Below are positions 1 through 7,548 of a stretch of DNA of 15,488 bases, piece after piece. Origin of the DNA: Deltaproteobacteria bacterium. GTDB lineage: Bacteria; Desulfobacterota; Binatia; Binatales; Binataceae. The notes beneath the pieces are model-generated. The model saw nothing but the letters and a program-made list of their open reading frames with translations, did not search any database and was not told the origin of the DNA. The translations under genes and the position numbers were made by a program. The first letter of the stretch is position 1. The number at the start of each line of letters is the position of its first letter. The DNA lies in assembly GCA_021799555.1 (NCBI GenBank), contig JAJZAG010000051.1, forward strand, positions 1 to 15,488. The letters are read 5' to 3'.

Positions 1-1
1 C

Positions 2-256
2 GTGGCTGCGTTCCTGTGCGTGCTGACCGCGATGGAGATAACCGTCTTCTATGTTCCAGCGCTGAAGTCGGTGATCGTGCCGGTTCTCCTTGTACTTGCG
101 GCGGCGAAATTCGCGCTGATCGCGATGTTCTTCATGCATCTCAAGTACGATAGCTGGGCGCTCAGCGCGTACTTCCTATTTCCGCTGTTTATTGCGTTTC
201 TGCTGTTGTCCGCGCTGCTGATGCTGTTCGCGTATTTAGCGCATCACATGGGATGA
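2..256 (+). CDS. Cytochrome c oxidase subunit IV (COX4_pro/CtaF-like), C-terminal part
   Basis: This is the tail of a small membrane subunit of an aa3/caa3-type terminal oxidase, and the true start lies left of the window. The visible 84 residues form three hydrophobic helices. The segment around residues 36-48 (AKFALIAMFFMHLKYD) is the hallmark of prokaryotic subunit IV, where the pattern K-x-x-L-x-x-x-F-M-H-L-K is conserved. The family is usually about 90-120 residues, so little is missing. The in-frame GTG at the edge is not taken as the start. The gene ends 37 bases before ctaG, which is co-directional, so both are probably the end of an oxidase operon. Family assignment is firm. Which oxidase it serves cannot be seen. 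Confidence 0.85.
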   Translation: MAAFLCVLTAMEITVFYVPALKSVIVPVLLVLAAAKFALIAMFFMHLKYDSWALSAYFLFPLFIAFLLLSALLMLFAYLAHHMG

Positions 257-293
257 AGCTCAATTCCAAGAACCGGACGGAACGTTAATCTCA

Positions 294-1118
294 ATGGATA
301 TCGACGATCTTCTGGGCGAGCATCCAAGCATTCCGATCGGAGTTGCCGCGCTCGCGGTACTCTATTGGCTTGGGTGCCGGCTTTGCGGCCGCCGCCCGAC
401 GCGCGGACAGGTAGGATGGTTCACCGCGGCGCTTGCGGTGATTCTCTATACGCACACCGAACTGGACGAATTCGCCGACAACCGGATTTTCTTCATGCAT
501 ATGCTCCAGCATCTGGTGCAGGCGTTTGTTATTCCGCCGATGCTGCTGATGGGGACGCCTGACTGGATGCTGCGGCCCTGGGTGCTGAGCCGCGCCGTCA
601 AGCCAGTGGCCCGAATTTTTACCAATCCGGTCGTGGCATTTTTTCTATTCTCAGCGGTGTTCGTGACCGCGCACTTTCCTCCGATCTTCGACCGCATGTG
701 CCGCGACGAAAACTTCCACATCTTCCTTCACCTGTGCTTCATGACTACCGGGGTCTTGCTCTGGTGGCCGATTCTGAGTCCGCTGGCTGAGCTGCCTCGG
801 CTTTCCTACCCGGCCCAGATTCTTTACGTATTTCTGCTGATGATTCCGATGACGGCTGTCGCGGCGCCAATCACGCTCGCGACCCACGTAATCTATCCGT
901 GGTACCTCGAAGGACCCCACGGCTGGGGAATCAAGCCGATGGAAGATCAAATCCTTGGCGGACTCCTGATGTGGATCGGCCAGGGAACCTATCTGATGGC
1001 GGTGATGACGATCATCTTCTATCGATGGTCGCGCAGCGAAGAACGTAACGAACCCACCGATGTCGCAGCGCTGCCCCGTCCGCCTCTGCGAGTTCTGCGT
1101 CCGCGCCCACGCACGTAG
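294..1118 (+). CDS. ctaG: Caa3-type cytochrome c oxidase assembly factor CtaG
   Basis: This is a multi-spanning inner-membrane protein of 274 residues belonging to the caa3_CtaG family, which is required to assemble caa3 oxidase. It is not the unrelated Cox11-type CtaG. About seven hydrophobic segments are visible. Typical family marks are an early Thr-His/Glu-rich loop (about residues 52-60), HMLQHLV (69-75) followed by PPMLLMGTP (81-89), FHIFLHL (141-147), and the late DQILGGLLMWIGQG (218-231). The paired histidines in the helices (69/73 and 142/146) are candidates for copper or haem handling. The C-terminus is a Pro/Arg-rich cytosolic tail. It lies 37 bases downstream of the subunit IV gene. 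The ribosome binding site is weak (GGACGGAACG region), so translation may partly depend on the upstream gene. Confidence 0.88.
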   Translation: MDIDDLLGEHPSIPIGVAALAVLYWLGCRLCGRRPTRGQVGWFTAALAVILYTHTELDEFADNRIFFMHMLQHLVQAFVIPPMLLMGTPDWMLRPWVLSRAVKPVARIFTNPVVAFFLFSAVFVTAHFPPIFDRMCRDENFHIFLHLCFMTTGVLLWWPILSPLAELPRLSYPAQILYVFLLMIPMTAVAAPITLATHVIYPWYLEGPHGWGIKPMEDQILGGLLMWIGQGTYLMAVMTIIFYRWSRSEERNEPTDVAALPRPPLRVLRPRPRT

Positions 1119-1126
1119 CGGAGAAC

Positions 1127-2524
1127 TTATTCCGGCAAAATCCGCAGCGCCGATTGGGCGGCTGCTGCGGGAACCGCGGCGCGAAACGCAAAGCTAAGTG
1201 TCCACATTGTCGTGAGAGCGTAGGCTGCGCCGCCAGCCGCGCCAAGAATCGCTCCGGCTTGAATCGTTCCAAGCGACCCGGCCATGAAGCCGGCAATCAT
1301 CACGGCGACGCCTGCGTTGAATGCGCCGAACACGAACCATCGTGTGCGCATAACCGACAACTCCGCAATCGTGACCGCTGCCCATCCGCGTCCTTGACGC
1401 GCGCGTGCTACGAACCCCGGGAATAGCTGATACGACATCCCGATTATGAAGTTCGAGAAAAACCCCAGCAGGCCCGCAAGCGCATAGCCGGGGGCTATTC
1501 TTGCGCCCCAGTAGCTGTCGCCTCCGGTTAACGTCAGCGCGATCCCCAGCGCGATTGCGACGGCGAGTCCGGCGATCCCGGCAAGAGCATGGCGCGGCGT
1601 CCAACCGAGCGGCATCCTTCGCCGCGCGACCATCCGTCCGATAATCACAACCCACCAGACAAGGGCGGCAGCCGTTGTAACCGCGAATATCGTTTCGCCT
1701 CCAAGCCCGAATAGCAGCGAGACTGCAAGAGCACTCACCGAAGCAGCCAGCGCGTAAAGTTGCCAGAGCGCATGGCGCGGCAGCGGCACCGTCGGCAAAA
1801 GAAATGCCGGAAGCATCCGGTACGATACCGCGCAGATCGACATCGTGACCCATCCGATCGCGGCCAGATGTGCGTGACCGGAGATATTGGTGAGGACGTT
1901 TCCGCCAAGAAAGTCGTAGGTTTTGTCGATTCCGAGCAGGGTGCCTAGGCTCGCGGTCGTAATCAGGAAGCCAAGCGCAAGCATCATCCCGGTCTCTGCG
2001 ACGCCACTTCCAAATTGCGCCCACAGACAGGGAGCGAGATTCGCTGCGAACATGATGATGCTGATGACGACCGCGATCGCCGCCAGCCATAAGCCGAACC
2101 ACGCTCCGAGCTCGAAGTGCGCGACCATCCCGGATACGCCGATCGCAAATATCGCAAGCTGCGCGTAAGCGACGCGTGGCCACCGTATCGGAACCCGCGT
2201 GAGCGCGGGTACGTAGCGGTACATCACCCCCATGATTGCCGCCGTAATCCATCCGAGCGTGAAGGTATGCACGACCGCAAGAACAACAGCCTGGTAGAAA
2301 AATTCAGCCACGTATGGCGCCGCGAACGGCATCGCGCACACGCCAATCAGGAAGAAAAAGACCGAAACGACGAAAAAACAGATCGGGATGCGCCCGATGC
2401 GCAGCGGATCGGCGTTCGCCGTGACGCTCTGATGGTAATTCGACGTCCGCGCCACCGGTTCGGAAGATTTCCGCTTATTACTCCCGGCAATGCGATTCGG
2501 GGAAGGTTGCGCTGATTCAGGCAT
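1127..2524 (-). CDS. Haem-copper oxidase subunit I-like / NnrS-like multi-TM membrane protein
   Basis: This 465-residue protein has a ~40-residue polar N-terminus followed by about 12 hydrophobic segments. Two histidine sites are typical of the cbb3/NorB-related membrane fold: VVHTFTLGW (H86) and GHAHLAAIGW (H217, H219). Proteins of this type are often annotated as 'cbb3-type cytochrome c oxidase subunit I'. I do not see the adjacent His-His pair or the W-x-x-G-H motif that would bind CuB, so catalytic oxygen or NO reduction is doubtful. A haem-binding or sensor-like relative (NnrS class) is an alternative. It converges on ctaG, with only 8 bases between the stops. The start ATG follows GGAG at a short 4-base spacing. 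Context suggests a respiratory role. Confidence 0.65.
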   Translation of the reverse strand: MPESAQPSPNRIAGSNKRKSSEPVARTSNYHQSVTANADPLRIGRIPICFFVVSVFFFLIGVCAMPFAAPYVAEFFYQAVVLAVVHTFTLGWITAAIMGVMYRYVPALTRVPIRWPRVAYAQLAIFAIGVSGMVAHFELGAWFGLWLAAIAVVISIIMFAANLAPCLWAQFGSGVAETGMMLALGFLITTASLGTLLGIDKTYDFLGGNVLTNISGHAHLAAIGWVTMSICAVSYRMLPAFLLPTVPLPRHALWQLYALAASVSALAVSLLFGLGGETIFAVTTAAALVWWVVIIGRMVARRRMPLGWTPRHALAGIAGLAVAIALGIALTLTGGDSYWGARIAPGYALAGLLGFFSNFIIGMSYQLFPGFVARARQGRGWAAVTIAELSVMRTRWFVFGAFNAGVAVMIAGFMAGSLGTIQAGAILGAAGGAAYALTTMWTLSFAFRAAVPAAAAQSALRILPE

Positions 2525-2571
2525 CGAGCTCCAGACCTTAAAACTTTATCGCGACCGTCGCTTGCTGGAAA

Positions 2572-2733
2572 TCACGGATTCGTATGCGCTTGCCGGCCAG
2601 GTTGGATGACGGTCAGCGCGAACGCGCTGTCCTCGAGCGCCTCGACCTCGTGCGTGATCCCGTTACCGAGCGTCAGGATAGCGCCCGGCACGAGAGTGCG
2701 CGAGTCGCCACCCGCTGCCTTCTCCGCTCATTC
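2572..2733 (-). pseudogene. Cupin-domain protein, decayed C-terminal fragment
   Basis: The minus strand reads GDSRTLVPGAILTLGNGITH followed by EVEALEDSAFALTVI. This matches the second half of a single-domain cupin: the turn G-D-x-x-x-L-x-P-G, the metal-ligand region G-x-x-H-x-V-E-A, and the closing E-D-S-A-F-x-L-T strand. An in-frame TGA lies just upstream, and no ATG/GTG start precedes the conserved part. The first beta-strands, including the H-x-H ligand motif, are not found in any frame nearby. It is therefore a remnant rather than a working gene. It sits between the oxidase-like gene and the duplicated membrane protein gene. The match is from memory of the family only. Confidence 0.45.
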
Positions 2734-3027
2734 TTCACGGGCGTCATCCTTTTTCTGGACACTATCCCTCAACTTACCAGACTGCTTTCAAGCCTGCGAT
2801 GAAAGAAGCGCGCAAGCTGCCGCTCGAAAGCCGACGATTGCTAATGTCAACCGACGGCGCTCCTAATCCAACTAGCCAAATTGAGAAAGTATTACTTATA
2901 TGAACAAATAGCTTAAGTTGTTTTCGCTTGAGAAATAGTTGTCGATCGGAGTAGAAAAACTAACGTACGCCAAGATCGAGCGGCGGATGTCCGCTCCTCA
3001 AACTTCATCGCGCCGCATGAGGGAAAG
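2734..3027. other. Intergenic region upstream of the duplicated membrane protein gene
   Basis: I see no convincing gene here. An AT-rich patch at about 2876-2962 contrasts with the GC-rich surroundings and is the likely promoter region for the gene starting at 3028. I could not fix a good -35/-10 pair. GAGGGAAAG directly before the ATG at 3028 serves as the ribosome binding site, with short spacing. Confidence 0.4.
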
Positions 3028-4101
3028 ATGCAACATTCCAGAACCCGGATAGTCATCGATGGTGCGACCGCCGGATTGATCGGCGCGGCGGTCGTTGCGC
3101 TATGGTTCCTGCTGTTTGATTTGTCGCGCGGCCATGGTTTTGAAACGCCGTCCCTGCTGGCTGCAACCCTGCTGCACGGGTTGCGCGACCCGCACCTATT
3201 GCATCACAGCATGATCCGTCTGGTCGGCGAGTACACGCTGCTGCACTTCTCGGCGTTTCTCTGCGTCGGAGTTGCGGCGGCGCTGCTCCTCGAGGCGGCC
3301 GAGAACGAGCCGCCCTTCCTGGTGTCTGTCTTGATCTTTTTTGGCGCCTTCGAAGTCTTCTTTATCGCTGTCGTTCTTTTCCTCGGGCCGCATGTGATGG
3401 CGGCCTTGACCTGGTGGGGAATTATCGTTGGCAATCTGCTCGCGACCGCTGCGATGCTTGCGTACTTTTTCTGGCGTCATCCGATGCTGGCGAAAAACCT
3501 GTTCGGGTCGGGATGGCTCCGGGTTGCGCGTGAAGGCGGATTTGCTGGAGTGGTTGGCGCCGCAGTGGTGGCAATCTGGTTCCTCGGGTACGACCTGGCA
3601 AGCGGCGATTTCCTTCGTACCCCGACAATCCTTGGCGCGATGATTTTTCGAGGCGCCGACGCGGCGCCGTCGGCGCATGTCTCAGCCGCGCTGGTGATGG
3701 GCTACACGGTACTGCACTTTTTCGCGTTTGTGGGATTCGGTCTCGCGATCGCGATCCTGCTTGCCGCCTCCGAATGGGAGCCGTTTTTGGCGCTCGGGGT
3801 ATTTTTGCTCTTTGCGGTGTTCGAAGTGTTCTTCGTCGGATTCGTGACGCTGCTCGATTCTTCGGTGGTCTCGCAGCTCGGATGGTGGAAAATCGTCGCG
3901 GGAAATATTCTGGCGCTGCTCGCGATGACTGCCTACTTCTTACAGGGCCATCGTGGATTGCGACTTAAGCTCGTGGAACGGTGGGCAACGCTCGATTTGG
4001 ACGGTCAGGAAATGGGTGATTTGGGCGTCGGTATCGCAGCTCACCCCGACCCTCAGCCTACCGGCAACGGACACGGCCATCCAAAACCGCTTCAGCCCTG
4101 A
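3028..4101 (+). CDS. Integral membrane protein with two tandem homologous modules
   Basis: I do not recognise a named family for this 357-residue protein. Residues 12-151 and 171-308 are two copies of the same four-helix module. Each begins G-x-x-G-A-A-V-V-A-(I/L)-W-F-L with a D-L a few residues later. Each then has a Y-T-(L/V)-L-H-F-x-A-F helix (69-77 and 226-234), an E-P-F motif, F-E-V-F-F (108-112 and 265-269), and WW...(I/V)(I/V)-x-G-N-(L/I)-L-A (129-139 and 286-296). About eight transmembrane helices are expected. The short polar C-terminus is rich in Pro, Gly and His. The two halves keep the buried aromatic and histidine positions (H73, H230), so both halves are probably functional. No binding motif indicates a substrate. 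The gene stands alone and converges with dapB. Confidence 0.75.
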   Translation: MQHSRTRIVIDGATAGLIGAAVVALWFLLFDLSRGHGFETPSLLAATLLHGLRDPHLLHHSMIRLVGEYTLLHFSAFLCVGVAAALLLEAAENEPPFLVSVLIFFGAFEVFFIAVVLFLGPHVMAALTWWGIIVGNLLATAAMLAYFFWRHPMLAKNLFGSGWLRVAREGGFAGVVGAAVVAIWFLGYDLASGDFLRTPTILGAMIFRGADAAPSAHVSAALVMGYTVLHFFAFVGFGLAIAILLAASEWEPFLALGVFLLFAVFEVFFVGFVTLLDSSVVSQLGWWKIVAGNILALLAMTAYFLQGHRGLRLKLVERWATLDLDGQEMGDLGVGIAAHPDPQPTGNGHGHPKPLQP

Positions 4102-4123
4102 AGCGTATGCGCGAGCGCGTTGA

Positions 4124-4921
4124 TCAAAGACCCAGCACGTCGCGCATCGAGTAAAGCCCCGGCTTGCGATGCTCAAGCCATGCCGCGGCGCGCAGCACGC
4201 CCCGTGCGAGCGACTCGCGGCTCTGGGCGCGATGGGTGAGTTCGAGGCGCTCGCCCTGGCCGCCGAAAATGACCGTATGGTCGCCAACCGCGTCGCCGGC
4301 GCGAATCGCCAGCACGCCAATCTTTTCGGGTGGGCGCACTCCGGTGATTCCTTCGCGGCCATAGACCGCATTGGGGCCAAACTCCTGTCCGCGCGCAGTC
4401 GCGATAGCACGCCCGAGTCCGAGCGCGGTACCGCTGGGGGCGTCGACCTTGGTTCGATGATGAATCTCGATAACTTCGGCGTCGAAGTCAGGTAAAATCG
4501 CGGCCACTTCGGCCGCAATTTTCATCAGCACGTTGACGCCGATGCTCATGTTCGGCGCGATTACGGCGCGGATCCGCTGGGCAATCTCTTTGGCGCGTTT
4601 CTCCTGCTCGGCGGTAAATCCCGTCGATCCGATCACGATCGCGCCGCCCGCTTTCGCCGCCGCCTCGAGATGCAGTATTGACGCGGCGGCATTCGTGAAA
4701 TCCAAGGTGACGGTATCGGGCCGCACGATTGCGCCGTAATCGTCGGTGATCTTGATTCCGAGCGCGCCAACTCCCGCGATATCGCCGGCGTCGGCGCCGA
4801 TCGCGGGAACTCCGCGCGCTTCCACTGCGCCAACGATTTTGTGCGACGGATCTTGCGAGCCCAGTGCGACGAGCATCCGACCCATCCGGCCAGCCGCACC
4901 GGCGACGATCAGATTTGCCAT
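4124..4921 (-). CDS. dapB: 4-hydroxy-tetrahydrodipicolinate reductase
   Basis: The enzyme reduces 4-hydroxy-tetrahydrodipicolinate with NAD(P)H in the diaminopimelate/lysine pathway, in the cytosol. The N-terminal Rossmann motif is VAGAAGRMGRM (residues 6-16). VTLDFTNA (71-78) and IGSTGF (97-102) are the nucleotide-side loops. The catalytic and substrate segment EIHHRTKVDAPSGTAL (152-167) carries H154/H155 and K158, and G-T is in the expected place. The C-terminal SMRDVLGL is the usual ending. At 265 residues it has normal length. It is the last gene of the minus-strand block. Its ATG is 60 bases downstream of the small zinc-protein gene and lacks a strong Shine-Dalgarno. Identification is certain. 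Confidence 0.97.
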   Translation of the reverse strand: MANLIVAGAAGRMGRMLVALGSQDPSHKIVGAVEARGVPAIGADAGDIAGVGALGIKITDDYGAIVRPDTVTLDFTNAAASILHLEAAAKAGGAIVIGSTGFTAEQEKRAKEIAQRIRAVIAPNMSIGVNVLMKIAAEVAAILPDFDAEVIEIHHRTKVDAPSGTALGLGRAIATARGQEFGPNAVYGREGITGVRPPEKIGVLAIRAGDAVGDHTVIFGGQGERLELTHRAQSRESLARGVLRAAAWLEHRKPGLYSMRDVLGL

Positions 4922-4981
4922 AGCGATGCCGACTCGACGCGCCCGCGCGCGATTAGGCGCAGGCCGTCTTGGTGTTGTCTG

Positions 4982-5230
4982 CTAGGCTGCAGGCGCCTGC
5001 GCGGCGGGGGCGGGCGCGGCTGCCGCGCTCTTACCGGTCTTCGCGGCGAAATGCTCTTCGCACAGGCTCAGGCGATAGCGCTTCTTGCGGCACTTCTCGA
5101 AGGTGCAGGTCTTGTAGCGCGCCTTGGGCATCTCGCCCGCCTTCCACAGCCGGTAATGCTTGCGGCAGTAGCCCTTCGCCACCACCTCACGGCTGCAATC
5201 CTTAGCCTTGCAGGTTCCTTTGCTTGCCAT
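4982..5230 (-). CDS. Small double zinc-binding protein ('vegetative protein'-like)
   Basis: This 82-residue basic protein has two repeats with identical cysteine/histidine spacing: C7-x4-C12-x9-C22-x2-H25 and C42-x4-C47-x9-C57-x2-H60. In each repeat the third ligand is in a (Y/L)-C-x-x-H context. Between them is W-K-x-G-E-M-P-K-x-R-Y-K. The last 15 residues are a low-complexity Ala/Pro tail. Similar short proteins in deltaproteobacteria are annotated 'vegetative protein', with no known activity. The two four-ligand sets imply two bound zinc ions. The high Lys/Arg content would suit nucleic acid or ribosome binding, which is inference. It lies between gpsA and dapB, 21 bases after gpsA, so it is probably co-transcribed with both. 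Confidence 0.8.
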   Translation of the reverse strand: MASKGTCKAKDCSREVVAKGYCRKHYRLWKAGEMPKARYKTCTFEKCRKKRYRLSLCEEHFAAKTGKSAAAAPAPAAQAPAA

Positions 5231-5251
5231 TAATCCCCGTTGTCTTGGCCG

Positions 5252-6274
5252 TCAGAATTCGGCCTTTAATTCCCGATTCAGCAATTCTTCGACCATAGCG
5301 TTTGGCGTCTGTCCTTCATAGAGGGCGCGACACACCGCGTTTACGATCGGCATCTCGACGCCGAGCCGCGCCGCCAAAGCGCGGATCGGGCGCGCACTGG
5401 CGATACCTTCCGCGACCGGGCCATGAGCGTTCTCATCGGACGCTCCGGAGCGTTGCGTGTCGATTTGCGGGCGCAGTCCGCGCGCGAGAGCAAGCCCGGC
5501 CGCCCGGTTTCGCGAGAGTTCGCCGGTGCAGGTCAGTACGAGGTCGCCCAGCCCCGCAAGTCCCGCCGCAGTTTCGCGCCGGCCGCCGGACGCCGCCACA
5601 AGACGCATCAGCTCGGCTATCCCGCGCGTGATCACCGCGGCGCGTGCGCTCGATCCGAGGGCGAGGCCGTCGCAGGCGCCCGCGGCAATCGCGATCACGT
5701 TCTTTACCGCCCCGCAAATCTCGACGCCTATGGCGTCGGTGCTCGAGTACACGCGCAGAGCGGGGCCGGAGAACAGTTCCTGCACGCGTCGCGCGACCGC
5801 GATTTCGGACGCGGCCGCCACCAGCGCCGCCGGAAGTCCGCGCGCGACTTCAGCGGCGAACCCCGGACCCGACAGCACCGCGCGAGACACCGATTGCGGA
5901 GCGACCTCGGCGATCATTCGCGACATCGTGGAAAGCGTGACGTCTTCGATTCCCTTGGTCGCGCTGATAACAACCGTATCCGGCGCGAGCGCGCCCGCAA
6001 TCCCGGACATCGCGAGTCGCGCGTATCGCGAAGGCGCCGCAAGCACGACAAAATCAGCGCGCGCAACCGCCTCGTCGCTCTGTCCGGCGATCTCGAGGCC
6101 GTCGGGAAACTGGATTCCCGAAAGATAGGTTTCATTTGCCCGCGCCGATCGCATCGCGTCGCGATGCGATCGGCGCCGCGCACAGAGAATCGCGCGATAC
6201 CCGCGCCGGGCCAGAATGACGGCCAGCGTCGTGCCCCACGCTCCGGCACCAAGAATTGCAACGGTTTCAGCCAT
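5252..6274 (-). CDS. gpsA: Glycerol-3-phosphate dehydrogenase [NAD(P)+]
   Basis: GpsA makes sn-glycerol-3-phosphate from dihydroxyacetone phosphate for phospholipid synthesis. The N-terminal nucleotide loop is LGAGAWGTTLA (8-18). Further signatures are ATKGIE (105-110), the LSGPGFAAEVA segment (134-144, family form SGPSFA, here with Gly in place of Ser), and GAVKNVIAIAAG (188-199) with catalytic K191. GLGDLVLTCTGELSRNR (241-257) carries the substrate-binding Asp and Arg. VAEGI and PI-x-x-x-V-C-x-A-L-Y close the C-terminal domain. At 340 residues it is normal, with a slightly longer loop at about 270-285. It lies between the DUF1054 and zinc-protein genes on the same strand. No strong ribosome binding site is seen before the ATG. 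Confidence 0.96.
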   Translation of the reverse strand: MAETVAILGAGAWGTTLAVILARRGYRAILCARRRSHRDAMRSARANETYLSGIQFPDGLEIAGQSDEAVARADFVVLAAPSRYARLAMSGIAGALAPDTVVISATKGIEDVTLSTMSRMIAEVAPQSVSRAVLSGPGFAAEVARGLPAALVAAASEIAVARRVQELFSGPALRVYSSTDAIGVEICGAVKNVIAIAAGACDGLALGSSARAAVITRGIAELMRLVAASGGRRETAAGLAGLGDLVLTCTGELSRNRAAGLALARGLRPQIDTQRSGASDENAHGPVAEGIASARPIRALAARLGVEMPIVNAVCRALYEGQTPNAMVEELLNRELKAEF

Positions 6275-6318
6275 CTGCGGTTCTTCGCGCGGCGATGCGC
6301 CGCCGCGGGTGCGCGGGC

Positions 6319-6939
6319 TTACGCCACCGATCGCAAGATTCTATAGACCGGCTCGAGTTCACCGAAAGCATCGATTACTTCGGCGCGATCGATCCGCAGC
6401 GCTTCGCGCACGGGCCATCCGAAGCCCGCATCGATCGCGCCGGTCTTTTTTGCGAGCGCTTCGGACATCGCTGCAAAGAATCCCTGATCGGCGCCAATCT
6501 CTTCCGGCATCGCGACAAAGTCCCATCGATCATAGCGGGCAATCTTTGTTCCGCGCATCGCCTTGGCCAGCGTGGCGGATTGCGCCGCGATTCGGCGCGC
6601 CATCTCGGCGCGGTTGTCGGCTTCGGCTTTGACGACGACGCGCGCATGTATTCCAAGCCGTGATATGCACAACGAAAGATATCCGTAACGCTTATATCCC
6701 TTCGGCGACGGTCCCCACGCGGCCCAGGTCTCCGCCGGAGGATTAACCGTGCGCCGCATATGCTTGGCGACGTGCGGAAAAAACTCCATGTGCAGCTTGC
6801 GCGCAAGCTCGGGCGCAAGCTCAGCGCCCAGCCGGGTCAGCCGCGGACGGATGCGCGCGCCGATCTGTTCCATCCGCGCGCTGAAACCTTCAATCTCGAA
6901 CACGCGAAAATCGCTTTGCGTAAATCCTAACGACGCCAC
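6319..6939 (-). CDS. DUF1054 / UPF0637 (YktB-like) family protein
   Basis: This 206-residue soluble protein has an unknown biochemical role. The family signature is unmistakable. It begins LGFTQSDFRVFEIEGFSARM (residues 4-23) and contains FPHVAKHMRRTVNPPAETW (54-72), the most conserved part of the Bacillus YktB family, followed by KGYKRYG. An open frame extends further upstream, but that part overlaps the preceding gene and looks like its shadow. The GTG at 6937-6939 is chosen because a perfect GGAGGGAAGG lies 7 bases before it and the resulting N-terminus matches the family start. The gene begins 2 bases after the stop of the GFA-like gene, so the two are probably translationally linked. The family is better known from Firmicutes. 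Confidence 0.88.
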   Translation of the reverse strand: MASLGFTQSDFRVFEIEGFSARMEQIGARIRPRLTRLGAELAPELARKLHMEFFPHVAKHMRRTVNPPAETWAAWGPSPKGYKRYGYLSLCISRLGIHARVVVKAEADNRAEMARRIAAQSATLAKAMRGTKIARYDRWDFVAMPEEIGADQGFFAAMSEALAKKTGAIDAGFGWPVREALRIDRAEVIDAFGELEPVYRILRSVA

Positions 6940-6941
6940 GA

Positions 6942-7361
6942 TCAATCCTTCCCTCCTCCGTGCGGCGGACGGGAGGGCTCGATGCCGCGGTGAGCGCGGA
7001 ACGCCGCTTCCCAGTTGCGCCCGTCGAATTTCTTCAGTGCGATCGCGCCCGGTTCGATCCCCTCGAGGCATCGCACGTTCACGTCGATCTTGTCAGGGTC
7101 CGAGCGCGGAACATAGAACGGCGCGATACCGCATCGCTGGCAGAAATAATGCCGCGCTACGCCGGTGTTGAATGAATACGTCGCCATATCTTCTTGTGAA
7201 GTCAGCAGCCGGAAGCTCGCGCGCGGCACGATCCAATGAAGGTAGCCCTTTTTCGTGCAAATCGAGCAATTGCACTCGTCGATCATTTCGAGCCGGCCCG
7301 TGACTTCGAACGCAACCGCCCCGCAATGACAACTTCCCCTATAGACGCGACCGTTTTCCAT
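6942..7361 (-). CDS. GFA/CENP-V (Mss4-like) zinc-binding protein
   Basis: This 139-residue protein belongs to the family named after glutathione-dependent formaldehyde-activating enzyme. The zinc ligands appear in the expected order: SCHCG (C11, C13), CNCSIC (C30, C32, C35), and FCQRCGIAPFY (C74, C77), with a late RCLEG (C98). The PRSDPDKIDVNVRCLEG region (85-101) is typical of the family. Most members have no proven formaldehyde activity, so only the fold is claimed. The ATG follows GGGAG with 8-base spacing. It is the first gene of a minus-strand run that continues with the DUF1054 protein, gpsA, a zinc protein and dapB. Its promoter would lie in 7362-7548. Confidence 0.9.
   Translation of the reverse strand: MENGRVYRGSCHCGAVAFEVTGRLEMIDECNCSICTKKGYLHWIVPRASFRLLTSQEDMATYSFNTGVARHYFCQRCGIAPFYVPRSDPDKIDVNVRCLEGIEPGAIALKKFDGRNWEAAFRAHRGIEPSRPPHGGGKD
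6947..6956 (-). promoter_or_regulatory. Ribosome binding site deciding the GTG start of the DUF1054 gene
   Basis: On the minus strand this reads GGAGGGAAGG, ending 7 bases before GTG at 6939. It lies inside the last codons of the GFA-like gene. It supports the GTG start over upstream start codons in the same frame. Confidence 0.75.
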
Positions 7362-7548
7362 TTCACCGGCTCCCGATCGATCGGTGTCGTCTGCGCGACG
7401 TTGATCGCTGAGCCTCCGGCACAGAGCAGTAGAAAAACAGCTTCTTGATCACATTAAATCTTATGGTACGCTATGCTATGACATGAAAATTTAACTAGCG
7501 AGCTGTTCCTCTACACCTTGGTCGACAAGCTCAAAAAACGACTAAGAA
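7362..7548. promoter_or_regulatory. Divergent intergenic region with AT-rich promoter patch
   Basis: This is the gap between two divergent genes. An AT-rich stretch at about 7441-7495 contrasts with its surroundings and probably carries promoter elements for the FHA-CAP gene. TTGATC (7445-7450) resembles a -35 box, and TATGCT/TATGAC (7472-7482) resembles -10 elements, but the spacing does not fit a clean sigma-70 pair. Only a general promoter region is claimed. Confidence 0.3.

Noticed and set aside
1194..2252. 352-codon minus-strand frame inside the oxidase-like gene
   Set aside because: It overlaps the real gene in another frame. The composition is Arg/Asp-rich without hydrophobic helices or motifs.
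5423..6346. Long plus-strand open frame of 307 codons
   Set aside because: It lies opposite gpsA, is extremely Arg/Ala-rich and has no motif. It is a shadow of high-GC codon use.
6940..7071. Longer N-terminus for the DUF1054 protein
   Set aside because: The extension overlaps the GFA-like gene, is Arg-rich and unlike the family. A strong ribosome binding site supports GTG 6939.
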